Origin: Glandiceps talaboti
Taxonomy: Eukaryota > Hemichordata > Enteropneusta > Spengelidae
Length of the DNA: 64,000 nucleotides
Assembly (NCBI RefSeq): GCF_964340395.1
Contig: NC_135560.1
Location: 11,515,098 to 11,579,097 of the forward strand
Direction of reading: 5' to 3'
Part shown: positions 34,001 through 46,163 of the stretch, piece by piece
Layout: the number at the start of each line of letters is the position of its first letter
How positions within the stretch are numbered: position 1 is the stretch's first letter
Program-made: the position numbers and the translations under genes
Notes under the pieces: generated by a model
Databases searched by the model: none
Told to the model about the DNA's origin: nothing
What the model saw: only the letters and a program-made list of their open reading frames with translations

Positions 34001-37000
34001 ATTCATATGTCACAAGTGTACGTTTTCCGACTGAATGAAGATATATAGTGGGAATGATGCAATGACTCCAAAAGCATAATTAATAATGTCTGTCTCAGCT
34101 TGTCGAATCTAAAGTTGCCACAGTTGTAATATTATTTTTCATTTCATTTATCAGATCTGGTATGAAAGACACTGACCATGAATCTGACGTTCTGATACCT
34201 GGGATGGTAAACAGGTAAAGAAAGATTACATGTAATCATTGTAGCACAGATTAGGGTTCTTCAGCTTCATATGGACATTGAAAAATTGAAAGAACAAAAG
34301 TGTGACCATCTATCAGTGTAAGACTTGACTATAAATATCTTGTCATAATATGAAAGGCGAAAGCAACATGGTAACCCCGTGAAGACATATCACTAAGCAA
34401 ATTGCCATTGATTTGCCTCTGAATAGAGTACCTTGGTTTGATTGACGATGTAATATGGCAAACTCTGGTAGTCTGCTTTTTTGAGTGTATTGTTCAACAT
34501 TTTCACAATGCTACACTAGGTTCAATAAATTCTGTGATTGTGAAGAATTTTTACTACTGTATGTATAACAGAAACAGAGCAGTTCATGGTGATATTGTAG
34601 CAGTAGAACTGTTACCAAAATCAGAATGGAAGGGAAGATGTACAGCAATCACAGAAGCTGCAGAAGGTATTGTAAAAGTCTGAACTTTGTAATTAAACTC
34701 TCTAAAAAAAATGTGCTATATGTACATTGCAGTACATTGTACAAAACTCAGAAATTTGGTAGGTAACACAGGAGAAAGTAAAGTAACTGCAGTAACTGTA
34801 ACACTTTAAATTTTCCAGCCAGAAAATTCAATCATTTTGACTACTTACTTATGCTGAAAAAGTAACTAAACAACCATTGCCCTCCATGTACAAGGGTAAT
34901 TCAATCTCTCTGATTAGATGAGAAATTGCATAAATGTGAGTTGCATACTTAAAAGCCTGTGGATGAAGTACGGTGTGTAGATGAGTTCACCGATGTGAAA
35001 AGTGTTACAATTTATAATACAAAATCCTGTATGTTCTTTTCAATAGTTACCCTTTTTATCTACAGTTTCCTCCAACAGCCTACTTAGGTGTGAAACGTCT
35101 AGGACATTCAAGACGATTTCTACATGTACTCAATTACTATGTCATACATGTCCATATTTAAATATATATTGTATCCAAGATGGAATCTAAAATCAGGCTT
35201 GTTGAGAAAATATTGCATCTGCAGTAAACAAGTACAGAAATGGGTTGAATCTTCATCTAGTGTTGCACGTCAGTGGGCTTTGTCAAGAAGTTTGGTTCCA
35301 AATTGAGGAAATATTACATGGCTTTGTAGTAGGACAAAGTCACATAAATGTTTGTCATTTTTCACAGGAACACAGACCGGTGACAGTGAAATTAGCAATG
35401 TTATGCCGACTGGTAGAGTTGTTGGAATAATTCAAAGAAATTGGAGAGATTATGTTGCATCATTCTCACCAGATGAGGTAATCATTGATTCTACAAAACA
35501 GTTCACATAACTCTATCTTACATCATCATGTTGTTCATTTTCTCCACTAAATAGACTACAGTTTGTTATTTTAGGAATCAGTTTATCATATTTAACATAA
35601 ATTACTTTGTAAATGAAATGATCTGATAGAGTGGAAAATATGTATTGTGTTGTAACACAAAGGGGATGCTATTCATGAAAATTGAATACCTAAAGAACTA
35701 TAGCCAAATTTTCATGTATTTGTACTTTATATTCAAGTGAAGTGTTTTTGCTAAGGTTCGGGAATCCTTATAACAGAGGAGAGCATTATGCAAACTTGCA
35801 TAGATTGCAAACCTTGTACTGTAAGTTTGATAGAAAACCCAGTAACATATCTGGTGAACTCAGTTAGGGTTGTCCATAGTGAAAATCAGTGGGGTTTTTT
35901 AAGGGTGGTAAGTAGGTAAAACTTACCTGAGTTTCCCAGTCATTTTACCAGGGTTCCCCACCAAAATTATATTACAATGTATAGGAACTATGCCAGTTTG
36001 ACCAAATTTACCCCTGTCTGTTACCGGAGTTCCCACACCTTAGCAAAAAACACTGAAAATGATGAAATATTGTCTAAGCTGAACTAACCTTGGTTTATAT
36101 CTTGTTTCTATAAAATATAGGAAAACCGAGGTAGGAGAAACAAGGGTGGTAAAATGCTTGTCATTCCCTGGGATTATAGAATACCTAAAATACGAATCAG
36201 TACCAGACAAGCTGATGCCCTCCATGATCATCGCATTATAGTGCGGATTGATTCCTGGCAAGTTGACTCACAGTATCCTAATGGACACTTTGTGCAGACT
36301 CTAGGACCTATTGGAAATTTAGAAACTGAAATAGCATCAATCTTGGTGGAAAACAGTGTCTCGGTCAGACCATTCTCAGAGGGACAGGTATGTAATCTCA
36401 TTCAATTTTCAGAGGGACAGGTATGTAACCTCAGTCAGACCATTCTCAGAGGGACAGGTATGTAATATCAATCAGACCATTCTTAGATGAACAGGTATTT
36501 AATTATAAGTCAGATCACTCTCAGAAGGACAGGTATGTAGTAAGTCAGACCATTCTCAGAAGGACAGGTATGTAGTAAGTCAGACCATTCTCAGAAGGAC
36601 AGGTATGTAATCTCTGTCAGACCATTCTCGGCCATTTATATTTGTTTTAAAATATTTTAAAATATATACTACTCGGAGAGTTAAAAAAAAAGCCATTGCT
36701 TTTGATTGAAGTATCATAAATAGATGTTTTGATGATAAGCATATCTAGTTATATAATGTTTTTGTACATGTATATACAAAAGTAAATGAAATTTGAGTCC
36801 CCACATTGCATTATATATGTTAATGGTTTTCATGTCCTAGGTCAAAGAGTTACCAAGTAACTCTGAAGAGAAGCCATGGACCATGGATGTGGATGAGGTT
36901 GCTAGGAGACGAGATTTACGTCAATCTCATCTCATCTTCAGTATTGATCCAAAGGGTTGTGAAGATGTAGATGATACTTTATCTGTCAGGTAATCTTATC

Positions 37001-39435
37001 TCTGATGTTATAGAAATATTCTTCGAATGAAAAAAAAAATGAAACAAAATTAAATTATCAACAAATGAAGTAAGCTTTAAAATAATTGCAATTTATTCCC
37101 TTGCAGACAATTACCAAATGGCAACCTGGAATTAGGAGTTCATATTGCTGATGTGTCATATTTTGTGAAGCCAAACTCACTGACAGATTTGGAAGCCAAG
37201 TCAAGGTACACTCATAACCCATAATATATGCTAACCAGTCATGTGATTGCCATGTGACAGCACTTAGAGATATAGTGCACCATCATGTGATTATCAGGTG
37301 ATTAATGAAGCCCAACTCATTGACAGATTTGGAAGCAAAGTCAAGGTACACTTGTAACCCACACTGCAATATGTTACACCAGTCATGTGACTATCATGTG
37401 ACAAGACTTAGAGAATTAGTACTGTCATGTGACCATAATGTGATAGTGCTAATGATGTGGCAGTATAATGAGAGCTGACTATAGGAATGACACACTGAAC
37501 AGATTTTGTAATATTTCTGTATTACAGAGCAACGACGGTATATTTAGCAGATCGGCGGTATGACATGTTACCTGGTATACTTAGTGCTGATCTGTGTTCT
37601 CTGATTGGTGGAGTGGACCGTTATGCTGTAAGCGTTCTATGGGAACTTGGTTCAAACTATGAAGTACTAGATGTATGGTTTGGTAGAACGGTTATCAGAT
37701 CTGCATATAAGATGTTCTATGAGGTAAGTTTGTACGATCTGTCAAGTTATGTACAGCTAGAAATACACAGGCAGAATACAAGACGTTGTTTGTTGCAAGT
37801 CCTGTGCAGATCCTGTAACAGGCTATGTGAAACAACTTCAGTTACAGGGTCAATACATTTGGTAAGATTTCAGAGCTGTATTTACAGACATGTGACAGGT
37901 CTGTAGGTACAGGTATGTATACAAGTATGTAATTCCTGAATGTACTTCAAAGCCTTGATCACAGATGGGTTACTGTAATTTTGAAGGTAAACCCATAAAC
38001 ATAGGACACTGTGACAATATCAGACCTGTAACACACCTGTATATACATCCATGGATACAGTCATGTGCTAAAGGTGCTTATAGACCCTGTTACACTCCTG
38101 TGCATGTATCTATGTATACATCAGTGTTGCCACACCTGTTACAACCCTGTGCCATCTTTACTGACACAGATCTGTACCACAGAATGTTACAGGGTCTGCA
38201 CAGGACCTGTTACAGGGGTGAAACCATATTTGTCATGTAGATAGTAAATGATAAGCATTAAAAAATCTTGTATTTACATGACCTTCCAAGAAATTTATTG
38301 ACTCTGTGAGTAGAAATTTCATTACTAAGACAATGTATGTCTCTTTTCCCCTAAATTCATACATTTATATATTTTTTTCATTTACAGGCTGCCCAGGCAT
38401 TGCATGATGGGAAGGATGTGATAGAAGATATCCCAGAATTGAAAGAGCTTGATGAATCAACACTACAAACAAAGTAATCAATACTTTCACAAATCTTTAC
38501 TCTTAGATGTTGTGACTACTTTGCCAAGCTACCAGTATAAAGGCATTACAGTAACGTTATTTTCAATGTAATAAAAAAATGAAAAATCAAATTTTTCAAA
38601 AAAGATTTGCTCACTATAAGATTGAACGATGGCTTTTGAAGGTCTATATAGACAAAGCTAACCTTGCTTGTTGTAAGACCGAATGTTTTTTTTACTTGAT
38701 AAATGAAGGTTCATATACAACCTGAAATGCATAATTAAATTTTAGCTACCTCTTTGTTAACGGTTTATTGGACTTGAGGATGTCAAATTTCCAGTTGGTC
38801 TCAAATCAAAACATAATTTCTGGTTTGCTCACAGATTGAAAGATTTACACTGGTCAATTGATAAACTAATGGACATTGCAAAACACTTGAAATCTCACCG
38901 AGAGAGTGGTGGCGCTGTTCAGTTGGAAGGGGTCGAAGTTCAAGTGCAACTTGGGGATAAGAAAGAAATTGAAGATCTCATACCCAAACAGGTAAGTGTA
39001 GATGATAAATATGAACACGTGATTTGATATCCATGTTTACGGATTGAAGTAGGCCAGTGAGGTGATGATGTTGCAAGATATGTAACGTGAAGCTGAAATA
39101 TGCTAAAAAATAAATAGTGTAATTATACAAAAATCTCAGAGATTTCATGTGAACCATACGGTGAAAATGTTGAGACAACTCTCTGTGAGAGTGAAGCACT
39201 GTACAATGATATATTAAGATGGTTCATAATAAACTTGGAATAACAGCTGTGTCATATAACTGAAATCTTGTAGCTACTGATATGACATGACTGGTATTGT
39301 TCATTTCAGCCCCTTGAAATCCATGAGACTATAGCAGAGTGTATGATATTTGCCAATCACTGGATAGCTAAGAAGATCTCACAGACATTTCCTAATTGTG
39401 CTTTGGTGAGTTATGATAAAAATTGGTGTGTGTGT

Positions 39436-39467
<32 letters not shown>

Positions 39468-39614
39468 CTGTGTGTGTGTGTGTGTGCGTGCGTGTGTGTG
39501 TGTGTGTGTGTGCGTGTGTGTGTGTGTGTGTCTGTGTGTGTGTGTATGTGCGTGTGTGTGTGTGTGTGTGTGTGTGCATGTATAAGTGCATGCGTGTGTG
39601 TGTGTCTGTGTGTG

Positions 39615-39648
<34 letters not shown>

Positions 39649-39684
39649 TGTATAAGTGCATGCGTGTGTGTGTGTCTGTGTGTG

Positions 39685-39720
<36 letters not shown>

Positions 39721-39756
39721 TGTATAAGTGCATGTGTGTCTGTGTGTCTGTGTGTG

Positions 39757-39805
<49 letters not shown>

Positions 39806-41516
39806 ATGTATAAGTGCATGCGTGTGTATGTGTGTATGTGTGTTTCCTTTTTTATCTGCACACACTTCAGCATTGTGTCAGCAGTTGTGGTGCTTTTACC
39901 CATGATGCAATGTGATATTTTGTGATTTGATTCCCTGTTAGTGTTAAATATTAGAGTATACCTGATGTGGAAATCTAGGTCTGTGTATGTACCAGATACC
40001 AGTAAACATAATCTATGCACACAAAACATAAACCACGAAAAAGTACTCAAATAACTTACAAATTAACAAATTAAATCCAAGATAGCAGTTATTTTTTATT
40101 TGATTAACTTTTTTTTTGAAGTTTTAGTACACTTAAAATGTCTATCCATTTCAAGTTGTTTTGTTGTTTATTTTTGTTGACAGCTACGACATCATCCATT
40201 GCCACACCAGGAACATTTTGACAACCTGATTCACTGTGCCCAGTCGAAAGGATTTTCCATCGATACTAGTTCCAATAAAAACTTAGCAGAGTCTCTAGAT
40301 AGTTGTGTTGATGTCAAAGATCCTGACTTCAACAAGATATTACGAACACTTGCCACATATGCTATGTCCAATGCTCTCTACTTCTCCACTGGTAGCTTGT
40401 CTAGGGACCAGTATTATCACTACGGTAGGTCTATCAAAAGAATTCATTGGTCATTAATAGCAATACATGTGCTGATAAATCTTGTCATTGGCATTTCTTG
40501 GCTTTAATTAAGGTATCATTATACCATGCATGAGCCGTTTAGAGAACAAAAAATATGGAATATATGGTCGTTCTATGTCACAACAATGTACTTCTATGTC
40601 ACGAAAACGTGTGTCAACATCACTGGTTCTGCTGTGTTTGAAACATTAGTCAAAACATTCAATATTACCATTACTTTCCCCAATTTTTCTTTGATATAAT
40701 ATTACTGGTTCTGGTATAATTAAGTTATTCTTCAATATTTTTTTTCATTCAGCCAGAAAATACTTGTGACCTAAGGGTTGTCACTACTTGTCTATCAACA
40801 TGTATTGACAAAGACCCCTGAGGTCACTCGTATTTTCCTTGACTCAACGAAGAAAAAGATTGGGGGAATAACATCTAAGTATCCTGTCAGTGGAGAGTCA
40901 ATATTATACACTTATTCCCTGGCCATGAGGGCACTATAAGTCCTATATTACCCTGAGTGCTATTAGGTAGCAACTATTTTCCAAAGTTGAAAGTTGTGTT
41001 TATGAGTCCTATTACATACCTAATATTATAATTATTGTTTTTCCTAACTTTTGGGAACCTGAGTATTTGAGGAGTGTAATATGGTAAAACATGAAATGCT
41101 TAGATTTCTATACCTTTTACTGTAATTAATTTAGTTGGGAATGGAAACCCTAGTGACTTACCTGAGGGGGAAGTCAGGTAGATTTTACTTTCTGTCAACT
41201 ATTACAGCCTCTCTTTTCACATTTCGTTGTTGTAGGTCTTGCCTTAGATAGATACACACACTTCACATCACCCATCAGAAGATATGCTGACGTCATTGTA
41301 AGTATAAAAATGATACTCTATTACGGTATTTAACAACTTCATTTTTTATTGTTATTATTATTATTTCTTCTTAAAGAAATGTGCTACAATTACGTGTCAG
41401 TACCTTGTACAAGAAACTAAAAATGAAAGAAAAAATACAACATCTACAAGAACACAGAAAAAGAACACTTAAAATGGTGTACTTTGTCATGTGATGTTCA
41501 TTATAGCTTCACTACA

Positions 41517-41566
<50 letters not shown>

Positions 41567-44500
41567 ACTAGGTGTGTAGATGTAGGAGGTTGGAGAGAAC
41601 ACCCTATGGTCATTACCCCTTCTTGGCATGACTGGCATGTGTGATATATTAGTACTCATTTTACTCCTAAAAGATCTCATAATCTTTAACACCACAATTT
41701 CCAAATCAAGACAATCTGATGACACTGGTAAATGAAATTAGAAATGTCCTTCTAGTTCAAAGCCCTTTATTCAATTCAAAACCATAGATGTGACAAGTAT
41801 ATATTTTCCTGGAAGATACTCCATGAATAGATAAAGGACAAATTAGGCAGAGCGTGAAGACTGTAAAATGATAATTATTTATTTTTAAGTTTTTATAAAA
41901 ATGAATTAATGATGTATGCACAATACAATTCAAAAATTATCTTTTCCATCAACACTGTAGGTCCACAGGCTTCTCATGGCAGCCCTAACAACCAAGGATG
42001 AAAATACCGAGATGCTAGGCAACAAAGAATTACAAGATCTTTGTGATCACATTAATGTGAAGAACAGAGTAAGGATGCTTATATATTTGGTGTTCAATGT
42101 GGTTACACATGTATATTTTATCTTGTTTTGCATTAAGATTACTGGATATGTAATTAGTCATTTAAAAACATTGTCAAAACATTTCAAATGTTGAAATTAA
42201 CATGTTCAAGTTATTTGATGCAAAACTGGTTTCTGTTACAACTACTTCCTATACTGGTTTAAATACTAATTTCTGTTAAAACTGGTAAATATTTGGTATT
42301 GATATTTTCAGGCATCACAGTACGTACAGAGAGCTTCCCAGGAGTTGTTTCAAGCTCTGTATTTCAAAGACAAAGACCCAGAAAGCCACGAGAGTTGTAC
42401 TGTAGATGCTGTAATCTTTGGACTCCGGGCTAACGGTGTCCTCGTCTTTATACCAAGGTATAGATTATAATATTTCAATGTTCTGAAAACTTAGTCACTG
42501 CTGTTATCTAATGAAATGATAACTGGATTAATTATTAGTCCTTCCTGAGTGGTGACCAAGGGGGAGGGGGAGGGGGCCATAAACTGTAACAGTGGGTTCC
42601 CTATGACCTTTCTGCTCGTAGCATTATATTTAACCTTCTGGGTCAAAACTTCCATAAAAATCTCTCATCCATTAGTCACACAGTCAAGTAAAGAATTTTT
42701 TGTGGAGGGGGTGTGTGTCTTCTATGAAGACTTGTTAAGATTTTTACAAATAAACAGACATTGAGTTTGTATAATTTTTATTTGTCTGCTACATGTAGGT
42801 ATGGTATGAAAGGTGCAGTGTATCTTAAGGACAAGAACGGTCTAGTGGTTGACACTCGTGATGGCACACCAGAATGGATACCTGGTAAGTAAGGGTATTG
42901 ACTTTTTTTAAATACTCCTCAACTCCCTGGGGAGCACACAGTCCATTGCAGTCTTTATAAGTGCATAGGATTAAAGCATTCAAATTGAAACCTCTATCCT
43001 ACCAGGTTCCCAATTATACAGCTGGGTTGACTGAGACAATACTGTGGTTCAAATCTTCCCCAAGGACTTTAGCCATTCAGAAACAAATGGAAGCAATGGT
43101 AGAGACTGAAACCTGCAGCCTACAAGCTGACCACCCTAACCATTCGGCCAATGTCAGTTACCTAATAAGTCCCACTAAACAGCATACAATGCAGATTTGA
43201 AATCACATCCCCTGTGAGATCCACATGTACTAACATTTCCACTAACTGGTAATGATAACATGATTCGAACCTTTCCTCTTTCACAGGAACTTTGGCCAAA
43301 GGAGATTTTTCTGTTACCTTGACAACCATACATGGTATAACTAGATACAATTTGTTTGATCACATCACGGTAAGTAGAGAGTCTTAGAAATTCTATCAAG
43401 ATTATTGAACACGTAAAATGACTGGGAGATAAAATTGTAAATTTCAGTAACATTTACATCAATCACTGTGTAGAGCCAAGAAAATTGAATTCTGAAATTT
43501 GTAGTGTAGATATTTTTCATCTATCAATCAATGTCTTGTATTGAGAAATGGTGACACCCAGTACTTGACTGATGACACCTCGATGACAGTTCAATGATGG
43601 ATCAGTAAGCAGAGGTAATCACAAAGATGTATATGTATTGAAATGGATTTAAAGTCACCAATAATGGAAGATACAACCCACGAAAAAACATCGGTATGTT
43701 TGCTTGCTTGTGACAATCAGGAATGAGACAAGGTTCATGCAAAGACATACAATGTGATTAGTGTCGATAGCTTATCAAAGCATAAACACCACTGTATCCC
43801 AGATTCCATACCCTTGTTTTATACTCATAAAAACGTTTACTGATTAACTTCCATTGATATAAACAAACTGATAACAGCATCGCGTCAACCTACATCAGCA
43901 CCACTCGCTGGTGTTTTTGTTTCAGTTATCTTGCCTGTACCTTATTTGTCTTTGCATGAAGTTCCTTAATAGCTCACTTCATTCAAGTAAACCCATTAGT
44001 GTTTTTTGCCAGTTCATAAGTTGTATCCACGCATTTAGCATTCCATTCTTGTAAAACCAGTATATAAAAAGCAGAAGTCAAATTGTCAACATTGTAAACA
44101 CCAATATCATATAGGCACTGATTCTATATACTTTATGAACATTTCCTCTTTTTCCTAGGTTCGAATATCAGTCACCTCATCACATGCACATTCGCAAAGA
44201 CTTCGCTTTCAATTGGTAGATAATAAACCACACCAGATAGGTAATGTTGAAGATGATGATGATCAAAGAGTTCAACAACAACCACTGAAAACCAATATTG
44301 TTCAGGTAAGTCACTGACCTAGTCATACTAGAATGTACTGCGACAGATGCACATCTTTGATTGGGAAAATTTTTCACCATTCGGGTAGTATGTGAATCAG
44401 AATTAATATTTGTAAACTTTGCTGTTACTTTGTGTCAGAACACTTCAATCCATTCTCAGCCAAAATCCACAAGAAAAATGAGGGGTCACCATAAACATTT

Positions 44501-45201
44501 TTGAACAGAGAACAACATCAAGGTCTACCAATATACTGTGTTTCAATATGGCCACCAAACGATGCTAACTCTAAGGGGAAGTAATATTTTGACAATTTTC
44601 TTGGAAGTGGTGGGCAATCAAATTTCCGTATGAATTCAACAGTACCGCGACAATTTTCATTCGACAACGTTTGGGTGATTCGAGCAACTTCGATTTTAAA
44701 ACAAATGATCTGCAAGGCATGATGTTCATCATCTCTTGTGAATTTGCTGTCTGTAACTGGTTACAGAGACTAAAATTAGCACATTTTTGTACAATATTGT
44801 GACAAAAGGCACATTCGCAAATACACATCTTCCCATTTTTGTCCGAAATAAGCTGTATATTTTCATGTTTACATGATTTAAATGATTTAGTTCTTTTTGT
44901 TAAAATGACGAATACCAATTCTGTTGAGAAATTTGCTAAGAACGATTGACACCTATGTAACTTACAAATGACAATGTCTACTCAGAGTTAAAACATTTTG
45001 ATGGACTGTTAAGTTTCTTTGAATTAACAGGAAGTCAGGAAGGAGGTAGAGAAACAGATATCATCTCAGAATATCAATGATGAACTTGGAAGTAACTTTG
45101 CAGAGTTGAAAGAGAAGTATGGCCAGACTAATGACAAAGTTAGTATGTATTCACTACTACAACAAATCAGAGAAATGGGGTTAGAAGAGGATACTTTGTG
45201 A
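30131..45201 (+). CDS. DIS3L: DIS3-like exonuclease 1 (cytoplasmic exosome 3'-5' RNase)
   Basis: Twenty-four coding exons: 30131-30266, 30602-30732, 31739-31890, 32821-32902, 33207-33354, 33758-33893, 34155-34214, 34572-34666, 35368-35477, 36121-36387, 36841-36989, 37107-37205, 37528-37723, 38388-38473, 38835-38991, 39310-39405, 40184-40424, 41236-41297, 41961-42068, 42312-42457, 42799-42884, 43287-43369, 44159-44305, 45031-45201. All junctions are GT..AG and in phase; 1047 residues against about 1054 in human. The family degrades RNA 3' to 5' with the cytoplasmic exosome. N terminus has [15 protein letters not shown] and a Cys cluster, then the PIN-like region (to about 205), two cold-shock domains (about 240-430, with [38 protein letters not shown]), the RNB domain (about 450-800) and an S1-like C terminus. 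The RNB motif [14 protein letters not shown] keeps D475, D481, D483 and D484, so activity is expected; [13 protein letters not shown] is also intact. DIS3L rather than DIS3 because [21 protein letters not shown] and YLDNFWPNL match the former. Exons 10, 12 and 24 have tandemly duplicated ends. Confidence 0.97.
30955..31200. repeat. (CA)n then (ACAT)n microsatellites
   Basis: About 40 CA units (30955-31034), a short mixed segment, then ACAT tetranucleotides from about 31089 to 31175. Located in DIS3L intron 2. Long frames through it on both strands are repeat artefacts. Confidence 0.97.
32590..32715. repeat. GATGTGTGAGGGCGCCC family, copy 2
   Basis: AGACAGTAAGATATGTCATG at the left, GGGGTTGGCCGATGTGTGAG in the middle, GGCATACCCTACAGACTAG at the right. 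Ends are imperfect inverted repeats. In DIS3L intron 3. Confidence 0.65.
33515..33705. repeat. GATGTGTGAGGGCGCCC family, two reversed units
   Basis: Two consecutive units in the opposite orientation: GTCTGTAAGGTATGCCATGA with GGGCGCCCTCACACATTGG, then GTCTGTAAGGTACTCTGTG with GGGCGCCCTCATACATCGG. In DIS3L intron 5, just before exon 6. Confidence 0.7.
33938..34060. repeat. AAGGAAAATA-family dispersed element
   Basis: CCAAGGAAAATACAAGTGAC at the left with GGGGCCTTGTCACTATG, then GTCACAAGTGTACGTTTTCC towards the right. Same family as 2705-2810 and 40753-40870. In DIS3L intron 6. Confidence 0.55.
36364..36637 (+). repeat. Tandem array copying the DIS3L exon 10 end and donor
   Basis: The exon 10 terminus GTCAGACCATTCTCAGAGG then GACAG, followed by GTATGT, recurs every 33-38 bases. 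Candidate GT donors fall at 36388 (the family-consistent junction), 36421, 36458, 36495, 36533, 36568 and 36603. Use of 36421 would add 33 bases in frame. Confidence 0.92.
37169..37440 (+). repeat. 140-bp duplication of the DIS3L exon 12 end plus intron start
   Basis: The last 37 bases of exon 12 and the following ~100 intronic bases are repeated once, with second donor AAGTCAAG then GTACAC at 37346 against the true one at 37206. The copy carries a few substitutions and no acceptor of its own is obvious. Confidence 0.9.
37797..38225. repeat. Loose inverted repeat in DIS3L intron 13
   Basis: AAGTCCTGTGCAGATCCTGTAACAG-like text at the left is answered by TGTTACAGGGTCTGCACAGG at the right; CCTGTTACA-type motifs recur between. 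Could be an old fold-back element. Confidence 0.5.
39427..39842. repeat. ~415-bp imperfect (GT)n with higher-order repeat
   Basis: GT repeats interrupted by a recurring GCATGTATAAGTGCATG cassette (four times) and by CT or GC variants. It begins about 22 bases after the DIS3L exon 16 donor (39406) and is transcribed as UG repeats. Confidence 0.97.
40753..40870. repeat. AAGGAAAATA-family dispersed element
   Basis: AGCCAGAAAATACTTGTGACC at the left and GTCACTCGTATTTTCCTTGA at the right form imperfect inverted ends. In DIS3L intron 17. Confidence 0.6.
42915..43155 (-). repeat. tRNA-derived SINE, minus orientation
   Basis: On the minus strand the right part begins GGCCGAATGGTTAGGGTGG then CAGCTTGTAGGCTGCAGGTT, a tRNA-like head. 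The opposite part contains CAGGTTCCCAATTATACAGC and TGGGTTGACTGAGACAAT, resembling a SINE body motif shared among several invertebrate groups (from memory). Lies in DIS3L intron 21. Confidence 0.65.
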
Positions 45202-45308
45202 ATGTGAATCTGAAACTAAATGGGGTTAGAAGAGGATACTTTGTGAATCTGAATCTGAAACCAAATTGGGTTAGAAGAGGATACTTTGTGAATCTGAATC
45301 TGAAACTG
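45174..45308 (+). repeat. 45-bp tandem repeat containing the DIS3L stop codon
   Basis: Three units, each with GGGTTAGAAGAGGATACTTT, GTGA and GAATCTGAAAC; the TTA of each unit is at 45181, 45226 and 45271. The first unit supplies the last codons and TGA; the other two are in the 3' UTR. Confidence 0.93.
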
Positions 45309-45516
45309 TACAGTAACTGTTTTTTACCCAGAAGACGTCAGTCTAATGATGCCTATGGGAAGGCCATACATATACCATTGTTTTGTAATGACAACATTGG
45401 TCGTTTTTAGAATCATATCGACGGCACACCAACACCAGATATGTATTTTATTATTTCAAAGTTGTATTTTTAAATATTTTCACTCCAATCAACTTCATAG
45501 AGGCAAAACATTTCGT

Positions 45517-45702
45517 GGAAGTAAATCCCAAATTTTTGCCAAGATCAGGTCATCATCATGAGAGGTTTACTACAATTGGCTATTGTCACGTGTCTTGGAA
45601 GAGACACATGAAATGAGCTTGACAGAAACATTTGAGATGTTGATTGTAGTAAATACCCGATGACGCTGATGAGACGTCAGCAAAAATCTGGGATTTGCTT
45701 CC
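45517..45702. mobile_element. Fold-back element in the DIS3L 3' UTR
   Basis: Left arm GGAAGTAAATCCCAAATTTTTGC and GGTTTACTACAAT pair with ATTGTAGTAAATACCC and GCAAAAATCTGGGATTTGC on the right; arms of about 60 bases, loop about 65. It lies between the stop codon and the likely poly(A) signal, so it should be part of the mature mRNA. Confidence 0.8.
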
Positions 45703-45997
45703 AAGATATTTGTTTGACTCTTTTGAGTAGAAATTTTCATTAGTAAGTATAAACCCATAGTCTATAAATATTAATTCTCACAACTTTGTAGCGATTTACA
45801 TAGTTTGTGTTCAGAAGATTTGAACACCCAAAATATCAGGGACAGTATAAAATATTGTGAATTAGTAAGAATATGTTTCAAATACTTTGTATATTTTGCA
45901 ACTAGGATGGTGTAAATATCATATAACTTGTATTTTTTGTGTGAAATATTGACTTCAAAGAATCACTGGAAGATGACCAGTTTAACAAATCATGTCT

Positions 45998-46003
45998 AAT
46001 AAA
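45998..46003 (+). terminator. Candidate DIS3L poly(A) signal
   Basis: AATAAA at 45998 overlaps a second AATAAA at 46002, about 800 bases past the stop codon. Confidence 0.55.
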
Positions 46004-46157
46004 TAAAAAAACCTCCAATAACATTGTGATGTTGATCTGATTAGAAATAAAATTGAAAATACTCTTTGTACATGGTTTGTGTTTGTATTTATTTCTGGTC
46101 AACTATCAAGAATTGCTCATGAATACTTGGGTGTACAACACAGAATGTAATTAATAG

Positions 46158-46163
46158 TTTATT
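46158..46163 (-). terminator. Candidate TIPIN poly(A) signal
   Basis: TTTATT on the plus strand reads AATAAA on the minus strand, about 220 bases after the TIPIN stop codon. The two convergent 3' ends would then be within about 160 bases of each other or overlap. Confidence 0.5.

Noticed and set aside
39379-40050. 223-residue His/Thr-rich protein on the minus strand
   Set aside because: Arises from the GT repeat in DIS3L intron 16.
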